Assembly (NCBI GenBank): GCA_937889595.1
Contig: CALAOR010000056.1
Span: 1 to 49,819 of the forward strand
Direction of reading: 5' to 3'
DNA: 49,819 nt
Origin: an uncultured bacterium
GTDB taxonomy: Bacteria > Oederibacteriota > PGYV01 > Palsa-1178
The notes beneath the pieces were generated by a model. It worked only from the letters and a program-made list of their open reading frames with translations, did not search any database and had not been told where the DNA came from. The first letter of the stretch is position 1. Every line of letters begins with the position of its first letter. Shown here in pieces: positions 42,460 to 49,819 of this stretch. Both the position numbers and the translations under genes were made by a program.

Positions 42460-42486
42460 ATTATAATTAAGCATAAGCCGTGCCAA
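42460..42486 (-). promoter_or_regulatory. Candidate sigma-54-type promoter upstream of the PilZ-like gene
   Basis: The minus strand reads TTGGCACGGCTTATGCT (42470-42486). GG and GC are 12 nt apart, and the -24 half TTGGCACG is perfect; the -12 half is ATGC rather than TTGC. An overlapping sigma-70-like -10 (TATAAT, 42460-42465) offers an alternative reading. Confidence 0.35.
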
Positions 42487-42550
42487 GAATAAAAACCCTT
42501 ATTTGTATATACTTTACAAAATACCTAACTCTCGTAATGTCCTAATAAGT

Positions 42551-42644
42551 ACATCACAGATGTCCCGTTAGGGACATCTGTGATTGCGTATTTAACAACT
42601 CCGAACCTGTTTTCAATCCGCAATCCGAAATCCACATTCCAAAT
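42551..42644. repeat. Dispersed repeat C with a 14-bp hairpin
   Basis: ATCACAGATGTCCC (42553-42566) pairs perfectly with 42571-42584 through GTTA. Directly after it, 42582-42644 aligns with 30961-31025 (ATTGCG.ATTTAAC, TCCG.ACC, TTTCA, ATCC.C.TTCC). It ends 2 nt before the stop of the giant gene. Confidence 0.75.
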
Positions 42645-42645
42645 A

Positions 42646-45600
42646 CTACTTCCCTATCAGGTATATCTTTCCCCTCGCCAAAAATCCTTTAGTACCTGAA
42701 TTTTTGACCACAAAATAATATATTCCCGCTGATACCTGCGATCCATAACTGTTCTTTCCTTCCCAGTAGGCATTTGTATTTTCAGTGCTTAATGCCTTTA
42801 TGAACTCACCCGATAAAGAATATATGGATACGGTCGAATTAAGCGGCATGTTTACAAATTTTAGTTTCCTGCCAAACGCGGTATTGGGATTAAATGGATT
42901 TGGATACACCGCCACCCTTCCTTCCGGATAAAAAGCCTGGTTTGAATACACCGCAGGATGCCTGTCCACGGCATAATAATCATCGTTATAATCAGCGGCC
43001 GCAATGTTTGCCACCATCATGTCAGGCACAGGATTCCGGATTTTTGCGCTAAAAGACACGGTAAGTTCTTCATCCGGATTTACAAGCCCGCCTCCCCAGT
43101 CCCAGAAAATAAACTGTCCCGTTACCACGGGTATGGGCCCTGATATTGAATCAATGTACTGTAGCTCCGCGGGAAGCGTGTCCCACAGGGTAATATTGTA
43201 GATATTCCTTAACGGGTCGTTTTTTATCCTTATGGTGTATATCACTTCAGCAGTGACTGCGTTTCCCGCCGCTGTTTTATTTATTTTTATCAGGGCCGGT
43301 ACCACGGTCATGGTCACGGTCGGCGCCATGGTGAGCGTGGGGCTGATAGTCGGGGTCGGCGTGATGGTTGGAGATACCGTGAATGTGGTCAAGGGGCATA
43401 TGAATTTCAGGTAATAATTCGCGGAATTGTTGTCCCAAGCCAATGCCGGAGAGTTCCCCGCGTCCAGGTCAAGCGACACTTTATTGCCGTTATTCGCGTA
43501 AGACAGTATGATCGCGGACCCCGTGCCTGTCCCGTCCGCGGCAACCCACGCGCTTCCGTTCCACTTTAAAAAGTGCAGGCCGTCCGAGGCGACCCACGCT
43601 ATATTCGGATTGCCGTGCGTGTCATAAGCCATGGAAACCGACGCCACATCCGTGATTGAAGGAAGATTTATCAGCCCCTGGCCCAAACCGCCCGCGTCCA
43701 CCCATTGTCCCCCGTTCCATTTTAAAAAACACGGATAAGACAGCGCGCTTATGGTGCACGGAAACGACAGCGAAGGGAAAAATAACGGATCAAGGTGCAG
43801 TTCAGGCTTTAAAACTGATGTCACCGAACCGTTTGTGACCGCGTCTATGAACGCTGTCCCTGTGCCGCTTGCGTCCACCCATGAACTCCCGTTCCAGGTT
43901 AAGTAACGTTCCTTTGATGTCCCATACATGTAGGCTATATGCGGGTTTCCCATATTGTCAAGTTTCAGGGACGGTTTTGTGCAGTCAAGGGTGTTGTCGG
44001 TCACGCGTCCGGCCGCCCTTCCCGCCCCGGTCGAATCAACCCAGTCAGAACCGTTCCATTTAAAATAAAAAATATCTTTTGCCGTATATGTCATATTTCC
44101 GTTATAATCCGACCACGCCAGGCAGGGCCTTTGCGCGCCGTCCAAAGCAAGCATTACATCCGCAGCAAACCCTCCTTCTATTATAGGCACGGATATTTGC
44201 ATTACATCAGTTCCGACCACATCAACCCATTTTGTGCCGTTCCATGTCAGATAATAAATAAAAGTGAAGCCCGGCGCGAAGCCCGTCCATGCGATATGGG
44301 GCCTGTCCAGGCTGTCTAAGACCATGTCCGGCGAGTCGGAACCGAAGACTGTGCCTGATATTTTAATGGACTCGGTGCCAGACCCGTCAGCGTCAACCCA
44401 TTGTACGCCGTTCCATTTCATGTAATAAAGGCTGCCGTTATACACCCATGCCATATGCGGACGGCCGGATGAATCAAGTTTCATGACCGGCTTGGATCCC
44501 GAACTTACAGGATCATCTTCCGCACCTGTTCCATCGGCATCTGCCCAGCAGGCGTTTGGATTAATAACAGGAACTGGGATAGGTGTCTGCGTCGGGGTTT
44601 GGGTTATAGTAAGCGTCTGTGTTATGGTTTTTGTCGGTGTAATAGTGGGATATGGCGTGTCTCCCGGCTTATATGTCGGGGTGACAGTCGGGGTTCCATC
44701 AGGCTTCCAGTGGAGATAAAATATGTCATGCTCCTGGAAAATTATTCCATCCGACCATGCTATATGCGGATTCCCTTCCGGATCCAGGTCAAAAGACGGC
44801 CACTCGGAATTTATATCATCGTTAAATACCCTTTTATAGGCAATACCCCCCCCTGTTTCGTCGCTCCAATCGGTTCCGTTCCATTTAACGCACATAATGT
44901 CGCAGGTTTCTATTGCGCCTTCGCTCCACATTATATGGGGCGTATCCGTCTTGTCCAGTTTGATCATGGGTTCATATGAGATGACACTTGTCCCCGAAAC
45001 ATCGATTTTACCCGTGCCTGTTCCGCTGACATCGACCCATTGGGAGCCGTTCCAGTAAAGGTAGTCAATATTCTGTCCGCCTTCGTTGGCATTTTCAAAG
45101 ACTATGTGGGGCCGGTTAAGCGAATCCAGCGCCATCTTGGGCCACGCCGAATACTCCGGGGTGTTTGATATGTTTATATTGCTTATACCCGTACCGGTCG
45201 CGTCAACCCAGGCGCTGCCGTTATATTTGAGGTAATATATTTCCCTGTTATCATCCGCCCCGTCAGACCAGGTGACATGCGGCCTGTCTGCTGAATCCAG
45301 GCAAATATATGGGGACTCGGATATATAATCTGATTCATAAATCTTTTCCGGGGAATTAGCCACAGCCCCCACCCACTGGACGCCATTCCACTGCGCAAAA
45401 TAAATATCTGCCTTGGTTGCGTCGGAGCCGTCCTGCTGTGACCATGCGATGCATGCGCGGTTTGAGGAATTGACTGCGATAGCAGGACTGCCCGAGTAAC
45501 CGGCCATGTTTGAAACATTTATCTGCGCCCTGCCTGAGCCGGTGGCGTCAACCCAGTCTGAACCGTTCCAGTAAAGATAATACACTTCCCTGTCGCCTGA

Positions 45601-45963
45601 TGTGCCGTCTTCCCATGTAATATGGGGCCTGTCGAGGGAATCAAGAGCAAGCCTGGGGTATTCCGAATTAGTGGGTGTGTTGGATATGTTTATCGCTCCC
45701 TGTCCGCTGCTTCCGCTCGCGTCAACCCATTCGACGCCGTTCCAGTAAAGATAAAATATCTGGGTATTGCCCGATGGGGTATTACTATACCAGGCTATAT
45801 GTGGATACCCGCGGCTATCGACCGCAATTGACGGAATATATGAAGTGGAGGACGGGTCATTTGATACGTCTATCTCGCCGATCCCGGAACCGTCCGCGTC
45901 CACCCATGCGGCACGCAGTGGAACGGCAATCAGAAACAGAATAAGTATCCTGATTATTTTCAT
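42646..45963 (-). CDS. Giant secreted protein with two sets of seven propeller-type repeats
   Basis: The product is 1105 residues with a signal peptide at ~1-18. It contains 14 repeats of ~55 residues with the pattern W-V-D-A-[DST]-G-[TS]-G ... A-L-D-S ... R-P-H-I-A-W ... Y-Y-L-x-W-N-G. Seven (residues ~19-430) come before a Thr/Pro-rich linker and seven (~475-870) after it, so two seven-bladed beta-propellers are likely. After a second Thr/Pro linker, residues ~905-1010 resemble a DUF11 domain (IYTIRIKN, LWDTLPAELQYID). The last ~85 residues (RVAVYPNPFNPNT, IYSLSGEF, AGIYYFVVKN) are a C-terminal sorting/FlgD-like domain. It is probably displayed on or released from the cell surface as a binding protein. 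Confidence 0.85.
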   Translation of the reverse strand: MKIIRILILFLIAVPLRAAWVDADGSGIGEIDVSNDPSSTSYIPSIAVDSRGYPHIAWYSNTPSGNTQIFYLYWNGVEWVDASGSSGQGAINISNTPTNSEYPRLALDSLDRPHITWEDGTSGDREVYYLYWNGSDWVDATGSGRAQINVSNMAGYSGSPAIAVNSSNRACIAWSQQDGSDATKADIYFAQWNGVQWVGAVANSPEKIYESDYISESPYICLDSADRPHVTWSDGADDNREIYYLKYNGSAWVDATGTGISNINISNTPEYSAWPKMALDSLNRPHIVFENANEGGQNIDYLYWNGSQWVDVSGTGTGKIDVSGTSVISYEPMIKLDKTDTPHIMWSEGAIETCDIMCVKWNGTDWSDETGGGIAYKRVFNDDINSEWPSFDLDPEGNPHIAWSDGIIFQEHDIFYLHWKPDGTPTVTPTYKPGDTPYPTITPTKTITQTLTITQTPTQTPIPVPVINPNACWADADGTGAEDDPVSSGSKPVMKLDSSGRPHMAWVYNGSLYYMKWNGVQWVDADGSGTESIKISGTVFGSDSPDMVLDSLDRPHIAWTGFAPGFTFIYYLTWNGTKWVDVVGTDVMQISVPIIEGGFAADVMLALDGAQRPCLAWSDYNGNMTYTAKDIFYFKWNGSDWVDSTGAGRAAGRVTDNTLDCTKPSLKLDNMGNPHIAYMYGTSKERYLTWNGSSWVDASGTGTAFIDAVTNGSVTSVLKPELHLDPLFFPSLSFPCTISALSYPCFLKWNGGQWVDAGGLGQGLINLPSITDVASVSMAYDTHGNPNIAWVASDGLHFLKWNGSAWVAADGTGTGSAIILSYANNGNKVSLDLDAGNSPALAWDNNSANYYLKFICPLTTFTVSPTITPTPTISPTLTMAPTVTMTVVPALIKINKTAAGNAVTAEVIYTIRIKNDPLRNIYNITLWDTLPAELQYIDSISGPIPVVTGQFIFWDWGGGLVNPDEELTVSFSAKIRNPVPDMMVANIAAADYNDDYYAVDRHPAVYSNQAFYPEGRVAVYPNPFNPNTAFGRKLKFVNMPLNSTVSIYSLSGEFIKALSTENTNAYWEGKNSYGSQVSAGIYYFVVKNSGTKGFLARGKIYLIGK

Positions 45964-45997
45964 AAATCATCCATTCCTTTTGACTTTTATTCCGCCT

Positions 45998-46390
45998 TTA
46001 ATCCCTGGCCTTTTCCTTTTCCCTGTTCTTCATTATTTTGTATTCATCAAAATACTTGTCGGTTTTTGAGGAATCCGGTTTTGGTTCCGCATTTTTCATG
46101 TTCTCGGTTATTACATAACCCGCCCCTAATCCGGCTCCCGCGCCTATTACGCAGCCTTTAAGCATTGTCATGATTTTATCGTTGCCGGGAGCGGTTAATA
46201 TCCCCACCAAACCGCCGATTACAAAGCCGCTAAAAGCGGATATTCCCTTGATGAAATTGTATCCATTTTCCTTCTCGAGTTTTTTTATCTCAGACCTTGA
46301 AAGCCCCATCTGTCCGCCCGACGTTGTCGCGCATCCTGTGAGAGCCAGGCAAAAAGCCAGTAAAGTAGCTGTTACAATCGCTTTTTTCAC
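45998..46390 (-). CDS. Glycine-zipper lipoprotein
   Basis: The product is 130 residues, starting with GTG after GGGGTGG. The signal peptide ends in lipobox LTGC. Residues ~45-95 form two Gly-rich hydrophobic stretches (GFVIGGLVGILTAPG, GCVIGAGAGLGAGYVI) of the glycine-zipper kind seen in small outer-membrane lipoproteins. The end is charged and helical (TDKYFDEYKIMKNREKEKA). It lies just upstream of the giant secreted protein gene. The function is unknown, perhaps envelope stability. Confidence 0.75.
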   Translation of the reverse strand: MKKAIVTATLLAFCLALTGCATTSGGQMGLSRSEIKKLEKENGYNFIKGISAFSGFVIGGLVGILTAPGNDKIMTMLKGCVIGAGAGLGAGYVITENMKNAEPKPDSSKTDKYFDEYKIMKNREKEKARD

Positions 46391-46455
46391 ATTCCACCCC
46401 GCTGTAATTGATGTTTTACAATTATAACATTTAAAAACGCATTTTACATTATTAT

Positions 46456-46607
46456 TTTATGGCGGATATTGCTGTCGTCGTTTTATTTTTCCGGGAGAAG
46501 GGCGGCATCTCCTTCTCATCTGTACGGGGCGCAAAACGAAAGCCTGCGTTTGAGAAGGGGCAGCCGCCATGGCAGCGTTTACGCTACGACGAATGGAAGC
46601 CCCCTTT
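46456..46607. repeat. Intergenic palindromes after iorA
   Basis: This GC-rich gap after the iorA stop holds GAGAAGGGCGGCATCTCC with CCTTCTC arms (GGAGAAGG/CCTTCTC), and CAGCCGCCATGGCAGCG with a short GCCATGGC core. No U-run follows on the minus strand. It looks like another intergenic repeat rather than a terminator. Confidence 0.4.
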
Positions 46608-48176
46608 CTACTTTAACAGCGCGCATTCCCTGCGTGCTATTATGACTTTCACGCCTTTTTTTACAAGATATACCGACACTAGTTCCTTTAACTTTTTTGT
46701 TTCAAACGGGTCTATTACCGCCACTAAGGGGACGCCTAATCCTTCCAGCAGTTTTTCAAGATCTATATTATTTGCGGCCTTACCCATTAAGGTTTTTCCG
46801 GCGGCGGCGTGCGGCTGCCTGCCGGTCATGGCCGTGGTCCTGTTATCCAGGATAATAGTAAGTATGTTTCCGCCGTTGTAGACCATATTTGCCATGCCTG
46901 TAATGCCTGAATGCATAAAAGTTGAATCGCCTATGACCGCCACAACCTTATCCGGCGGCTCTCCGGCTTTTTCAATGCCATAGGCATGATTTATTGCAGA
47001 ACCCATGTCAATGCATGTATGCAGCGCCGAGAACGGCGGCAGGGCGCCTAAAGTGTAGCAGCCTATGTCCCCGGCAACAACCAGGCCCATTTCCGATAAC
47101 ACCTTAAAAACCCCCCTGTGCCCGCAGTCAACGCACAGGGACGGCGGCCGGGACGGAACGGATTGATTGCGGGATGCGGATTGCGGATTGCGGATTTGAG
47201 CGCCTTTAAATTTATCGAAGGAATCCCTTATTATATCTGGGGTCAGTTCGTCAATCAGGGGGAATACGGATTTGCCTTCAAGTTTTATTCCCTCTGCCTT
47301 TAAGATATCCTCAATGTACGGTTCAAGTTCTTCAACCACATAAAGTTCCTTGACTTTTGCGGCGAAGCTTTTTATCTTTTGTATGGGGATCGGGTTAAGC
47401 AGTCCGAGTTTGAGAACCGATTTGTCCGGAAAAACCTCTTTCACATACTGGTATGCGGCGCCCGACGTTATAAAGCCGATATCGCCGGAAAGCTCTTCCT
47501 CGGTATTTAGTTCCGTTGTTTCCGCAAATTTTTTCAGTTCCCTGTATTTATCAACAAGCAGCACGCGCTTTTTTTTTGCATTAAGTGGCATCATAACGTA
47601 CTTTTCCCACGGCACGTCCATTTTTTTCTTCGGGAATCCGGGTTTAAAACCGGGGTCTATTTCCACGACGCTTTTTGAATGCGCTATCCTGGTCGTGATC
47701 CTGAACATCACGGGCAGGTCAAACTTTTCGCTTATTTCCACCGCGGCTTTCATGAAATCTTTTGCTTCCCGTGAATCAGACGGTTCTATGACCGGCGTAT
47801 ATGAAAATTTGCCTATATACCTGTTATCCTGCTCATTTTGCGAGGAATGCATGCCCGGGTCATCGGCGCTTACCACCACAAGCCCGCCGTTAATGCCCGT
47901 GTAAGCAAGCGTCATGTAAGCGTCAAGCGCGACATTCAATCCCACGTGTTTCATGGTGCACATGGCCCTGACCCCGCCCAATGATGCGCCGGTCGCGGCC
48001 TCAAGCGCCACCTTTTCATTGACGGACCATTCCGCGTAAATGCCGCTGTAAAGGACAAAATTTTCAAGTATTTCAGTCGAAGGCGTGCCTGGATAACCAA
48101 ACCCGGCGTAAATGCCTGCTTCATATGCGCCGCGGGCAATGGCCTCGTTTCCGGACATTAAAATACGCTGAGTCAT
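46608..48176 (-). CDS. iorA: Indolepyruvate ferredoxin oxidoreductase alpha subunit, lacking the ferredoxin domain
   Basis: The product is 522 residues. It uses thiamine pyrophosphate to convert aryl-pyruvates to aryl-acetyl-CoA with reduction of ferredoxin. The N-terminal pyruvate-oxidoreductase domain (RILMSGNEAIARGAYEAG, YPGTPSTEI) and the TPP-binding domain (LCVDCGHRGVF, GDIGCYTLG, GDSTFMHSGITGM) are complete. The protein stops after IIARRECALLK, where usual IorA proteins continue into a [4Fe-4S] ferredoxin domain of ~90 residues. Residues ~326-339 (QIRNPQSASRNQS) are encoded by a dispersed repeat. Its start overlaps the ACT gene by 4 nt. iorB is not adjacent. Confidence 0.92.
   Translation of the reverse strand: MTQRILMSGNEAIARGAYEAGIYAGFGYPGTPSTEILENFVLYSGIYAEWSVNEKVALEAATGASLGGVRAMCTMKHVGLNVALDAYMTLAYTGINGGLVVVSADDPGMHSSQNEQDNRYIGKFSYTPVIEPSDSREAKDFMKAAVEISEKFDLPVMFRITTRIAHSKSVVEIDPGFKPGFPKKKMDVPWEKYVMMPLNAKKKRVLLVDKYRELKKFAETTELNTEEELSGDIGFITSGAAYQYVKEVFPDKSVLKLGLLNPIPIQKIKSFAAKVKELYVVEELEPYIEDILKAEGIKLEGKSVFPLIDELTPDIIRDSFDKFKGAQIRNPQSASRNQSVPSRPPSLCVDCGHRGVFKVLSEMGLVVAGDIGCYTLGALPPFSALHTCIDMGSAINHAYGIEKAGEPPDKVVAVIGDSTFMHSGITGMANMVYNGGNILTIILDNRTTAMTGRQPHAAAGKTLMGKAANNIDLEKLLEGLGVPLVAVIDPFETKKLKELVSVYLVKKGVKVIIARRECALLK
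47161..47199. repeat. Dispersed repeat C inside the iorA coding region
   Basis: The tandem GATTGCGG/GGATTGC stretch occupies 39 bp in frame within iorA. It is the same family as the intergenic copies at 30941 and 42582. It falls in the linker just before the conserved PPSLCVDCGHRG motif, so the enzyme probably tolerates it. Confidence 0.75.
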
Positions 48177-48595
48177 TTGTAAACATCTTCCGCGCTTAAA
48201 ATCTTCACGCCTTTTATCTTCTTAACCGCATCCCCGGGTTTTTCCACCCTGAACACCATAACCGCGTTGCTGTTATTTTTTTCCACAAAGGCATACATAT
48301 ATTCTATATTGATCTTCGCTTTCTTGAAGACATTCAGGACTTTGCTTAAGCCGCCGGGCCGGTCTTCCACTTCCACCGCTATTATATCCGTGGTTTTGAC
48401 AACAATGTCTTTTGCTTTTAAAACCGCAATAGCCTTATCCGGGCCGTCCACTATCATCCTTAGCACACCAAAATCCTTCGTGTCGGCCAAAGACAGCGCC
48501 CTTATATTGATCCCGGCCCCCGCCAGTATACCCATGATGTCCGCGAGCCTGCCTTCCCTGTTCTCGACAAAAACCGAAAGCTGCGCTATTTTCAT
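48173..48595 (-). CDS. Tandem ACT-domain protein
   Basis: The product is 140 residues from the ATG at 48595 (GGGAGGA 5 nt upstream). It holds two ACT domains: ~1-65 (QLSVFVENREGRLADIMGIL, INIRALSLADTKDFGVLRMI) and ~70-140 (AVEVEDRPGGLSKVLNVFKK, INIEYMYAFVEK). ACT domains bind amino acids. This type is regularly encoded between phenylacetate-CoA ligase and IorA genes and probably senses an aromatic amino acid or product. It overlaps iorA by 4 nt. Confidence 0.92.
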   Translation of the reverse strand: MKIAQLSVFVENREGRLADIMGILAGAGINIRALSLADTKDFGVLRMIVDGPDKAIAVLKAKDIVVKTTDIIAVEVEDRPGGLSKVLNVFKKAKINIEYMYAFVEKNNSNAVMVFRVEKPGDAVKKIKGVKILSAEDVYK

Positions 48596-48633
48596 AAGAT
48601 CCTCCCGCATATAATGTATATTTATATATTGAA

Positions 48634-48806
48634 CATGTAGGCGCAACCTTTATCCGTATCCGCTTTGCGTCTACGGACAAGTGGGTTGCGGCATTTGAAT
48701 TAACGTGGTTTAAAACTTTAAACAGAATCAATCAACATTTCATACAAAATCCGCAACCCTATAGTCCGTATAAGCAAAGCGTTACGGATAAAGGTTGCGC
48801 CTACAA
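48634..48806. repeat. Dispersed repeat A as a long imperfect inverted repeat
   Basis: The left arm (48634-48697: CATGTAGGCGCAACC ... CGCTTTGCGTCTACGGACAA ... GGTTGCGG) matches the reverse complement of 48745-48806 at most positions. Each arm also contains its own GTAGGCGCAA/TTGCGTCTAC hairpin. The element fills the ACT-ligase gap. A single arm lies at 84-119. Confidence 0.8.
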
Positions 48807-48825
48807 ATACAAACACCCGCCTTGA

Positions 48826-49792
48826 TTAAAGTTTTCTCTTATCCACTATCCGTTTCGCTTTTCCTTCACTTCTTGCGATGGACTTCGGCTCCACGAGTTT
48901 GACGCTTACACCGATCCCCAGCATTGACTCTATTTCCTTTTGTATCTTTTTTTCAAGGTTTTCAAGGACTTTTATCTCGTCAGAGAACAGTTTTTCGTTC
49001 ACTTCCACCTGGACTTCCATTGTATCCAGGCCGTGTTCCGCCCTATCCACCACTATCTGGTAATGCGGTTCAACGCCTTCCACGCCCAAGATCACCATCT
49101 CAATCTCCGACGGGAACACATTCACCCCGCGTATTATCAGCATATCGTCCGTCCTGCCGGACAGGCGTTCCATGCGTATGGAGGTCCTGCCGCATTTGCA
49201 TTTGTCCGTCAGCATCCTTGTAATATCCCTTGTGCGGTAGCGTATGAGCGGCATACCTTCCTTGGTTATAGTTGTAAACACAAGCTCGCCTTTTTTGCCG
49301 GACAAGACCTGTTTCCCTGTTTCGGGATCTATTATTTCCGGGATGAAATGATCTTCAAAAACGTGCAGGCCTTTTTTTTCGAGGCACTCGCAGGCGACCC
49401 CCGGCCCCATTATCTCGGACAGGCCGTAAATGTCTATAGCGTCTATATCCCATAGTTTTTCAATATCCCGCCTCATATTCTCGGACCAGGGTTCAGCCCC
49501 GAATATGCCGGCTTTGAGTTTTATATCCTTTAACTCTACTCCCATTTCTTTCCTGGTCTCGGCCAGGTTGAGCGCGTATGAAGGCGTGCAGGTAAGGATG
49601 GTGGAGCCGAAATCCTGCATTATCCTGATCTGTCTCTGCGAGTTGCCGCCTGAAACAGGTATTACCGTGGCCCCGAGTTTTTCCGCGCCGTAATGCAAGC
49701 CCAATCCACCCGTGAATAATCCATAACCATAGGCGTTATGTATGATCTGGTCCTTGGTTCCGCCCGCCATGACCAGACACCTTGCGATAAGC
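48826..49792 (-). CDS. paaK: Phenylacetate-CoA ligase, 5' end missing
   Basis: About 321 C-terminal residues of a ~430-residue protein are present. It activates phenylacetate or a related aryl acid to the CoA thioester using [31 protein letters not shown]-like [24 protein letters not shown] and [10 protein letters not shown] with [20 protein letters not shown] are typical of this adenylate-forming family. The remaining N-terminus is lost at the contig end. The six residues MCSSDL that a translation would add before LIARC come from sequencing adapter and are not part of the protein. It works with the IorA and ACT genes downstream. Confidence 0.93.
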
Positions 49793-49819
49793 AGATCGGA
49801 AGAGCACACGTCTGAACTC
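49793..49819. other. Illumina adapter at the contig end (not genomic)
   Basis: The last 27 bases begin AGATCGGAAGAGC and continue ACACGTCTGAACTC, which is the TruSeq read-1 adapter. They should be removed before analysis. Confidence 0.98.

Noticed and set aside
1-49819. tRNA genes, rRNA genes, CRISPR arrays or insertion-sequence transposases
   Set aside because: None could be seen on either strand; the repeats found are short palindromes and one coding tandem repeat.

Overview
This window is one contig from an uncultured Gram-negative (diderm) bacterium, almost certainly a metagenome-assembled genome. The diderm call rests on lpxC, lpxD, skp/ompH and bamA at the left end, several lipoproteins with lipoboxes, and outer-membrane beta-barrel proteins. 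Thr/Pro-rich linkers, a C-terminal 'YPNPFNPNT' domain in a giant secreted protein, and the clade-mixed gene content resemble candidate phyla such as Goldiibacteriota, Firestonebacteria or Elusimicrobiota. That placement is my inference and is weak. The right end is not genomic: the last 27 bases are Illumina adapter. Apart from one HNH endonuclease gene, every gene that I accept lies on the minus strand, so transcription runs from right to left.

Layout in plus-strand order. 98-4847: an envelope operon, bamA-skp-lpxD-lpxC. 5144-5713: the lone plus-strand HNH nuclease. 5809-7337: a 1.5-kb cassette bounded by 21-bp inverted repeats. It carries a formylglycine-generating-enzyme-like lipoprotein whose promoter has a G9 tract between its -35 and -10 boxes. 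7366-20190: a pyrimidine biosynthesis operon, pyrR-pyrB-pyrC-carA-carB-pyrK ... pyrD, followed by an M23 peptidase. It is preceded by a promoter, a PyrR-binding RNA element and a terminator. Between pyrK and pyrD sit an unrelated hydrolase, a toxin-antitoxin-like pair with its own promoter/operator, and a TPR lipoprotein. 20220-22193: a PorV-like barrel joined to an OmpA domain. 22482-30386: a tightly overlapping membrane glycosyltransferase operon, including a glycosyltransferase with a C-terminal PA14 domain, ending in a cyclophilin. 30533-31958: infC-rpmI-rplT with promoter, leader terminator and an AUU start for infC.

32034-37663 is an accessory stretch of secreted and redox proteins: a DOMON lipoprotein, a Cys-containing periplasmic protein, a beta-barrel protein, a ferric-reductase-like flavocytochrome, two very small proteins and an aromatic-rich secreted protein. 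37825-41703 holds pgi, murJ and an unknown exported protein. 42010-46390 holds a possible PilZ-like protein, a 1105-residue secreted protein with two sets of seven propeller-type repeats, and a glycine-zipper lipoprotein. 48173-49792 and 46608-48176 form a phenylacetate-CoA ligase / tandem-ACT / IorA group for aromatic 2-oxoacid (aryl-CoA) metabolism.

Short palindromic repeats of at least four families are scattered through the intergenic gaps. Two of them supply stop codons to genes (lpxC and the hydrolase) and one lies in frame inside iorA. No tRNA, rRNA, CRISPR array or transposase was seen.
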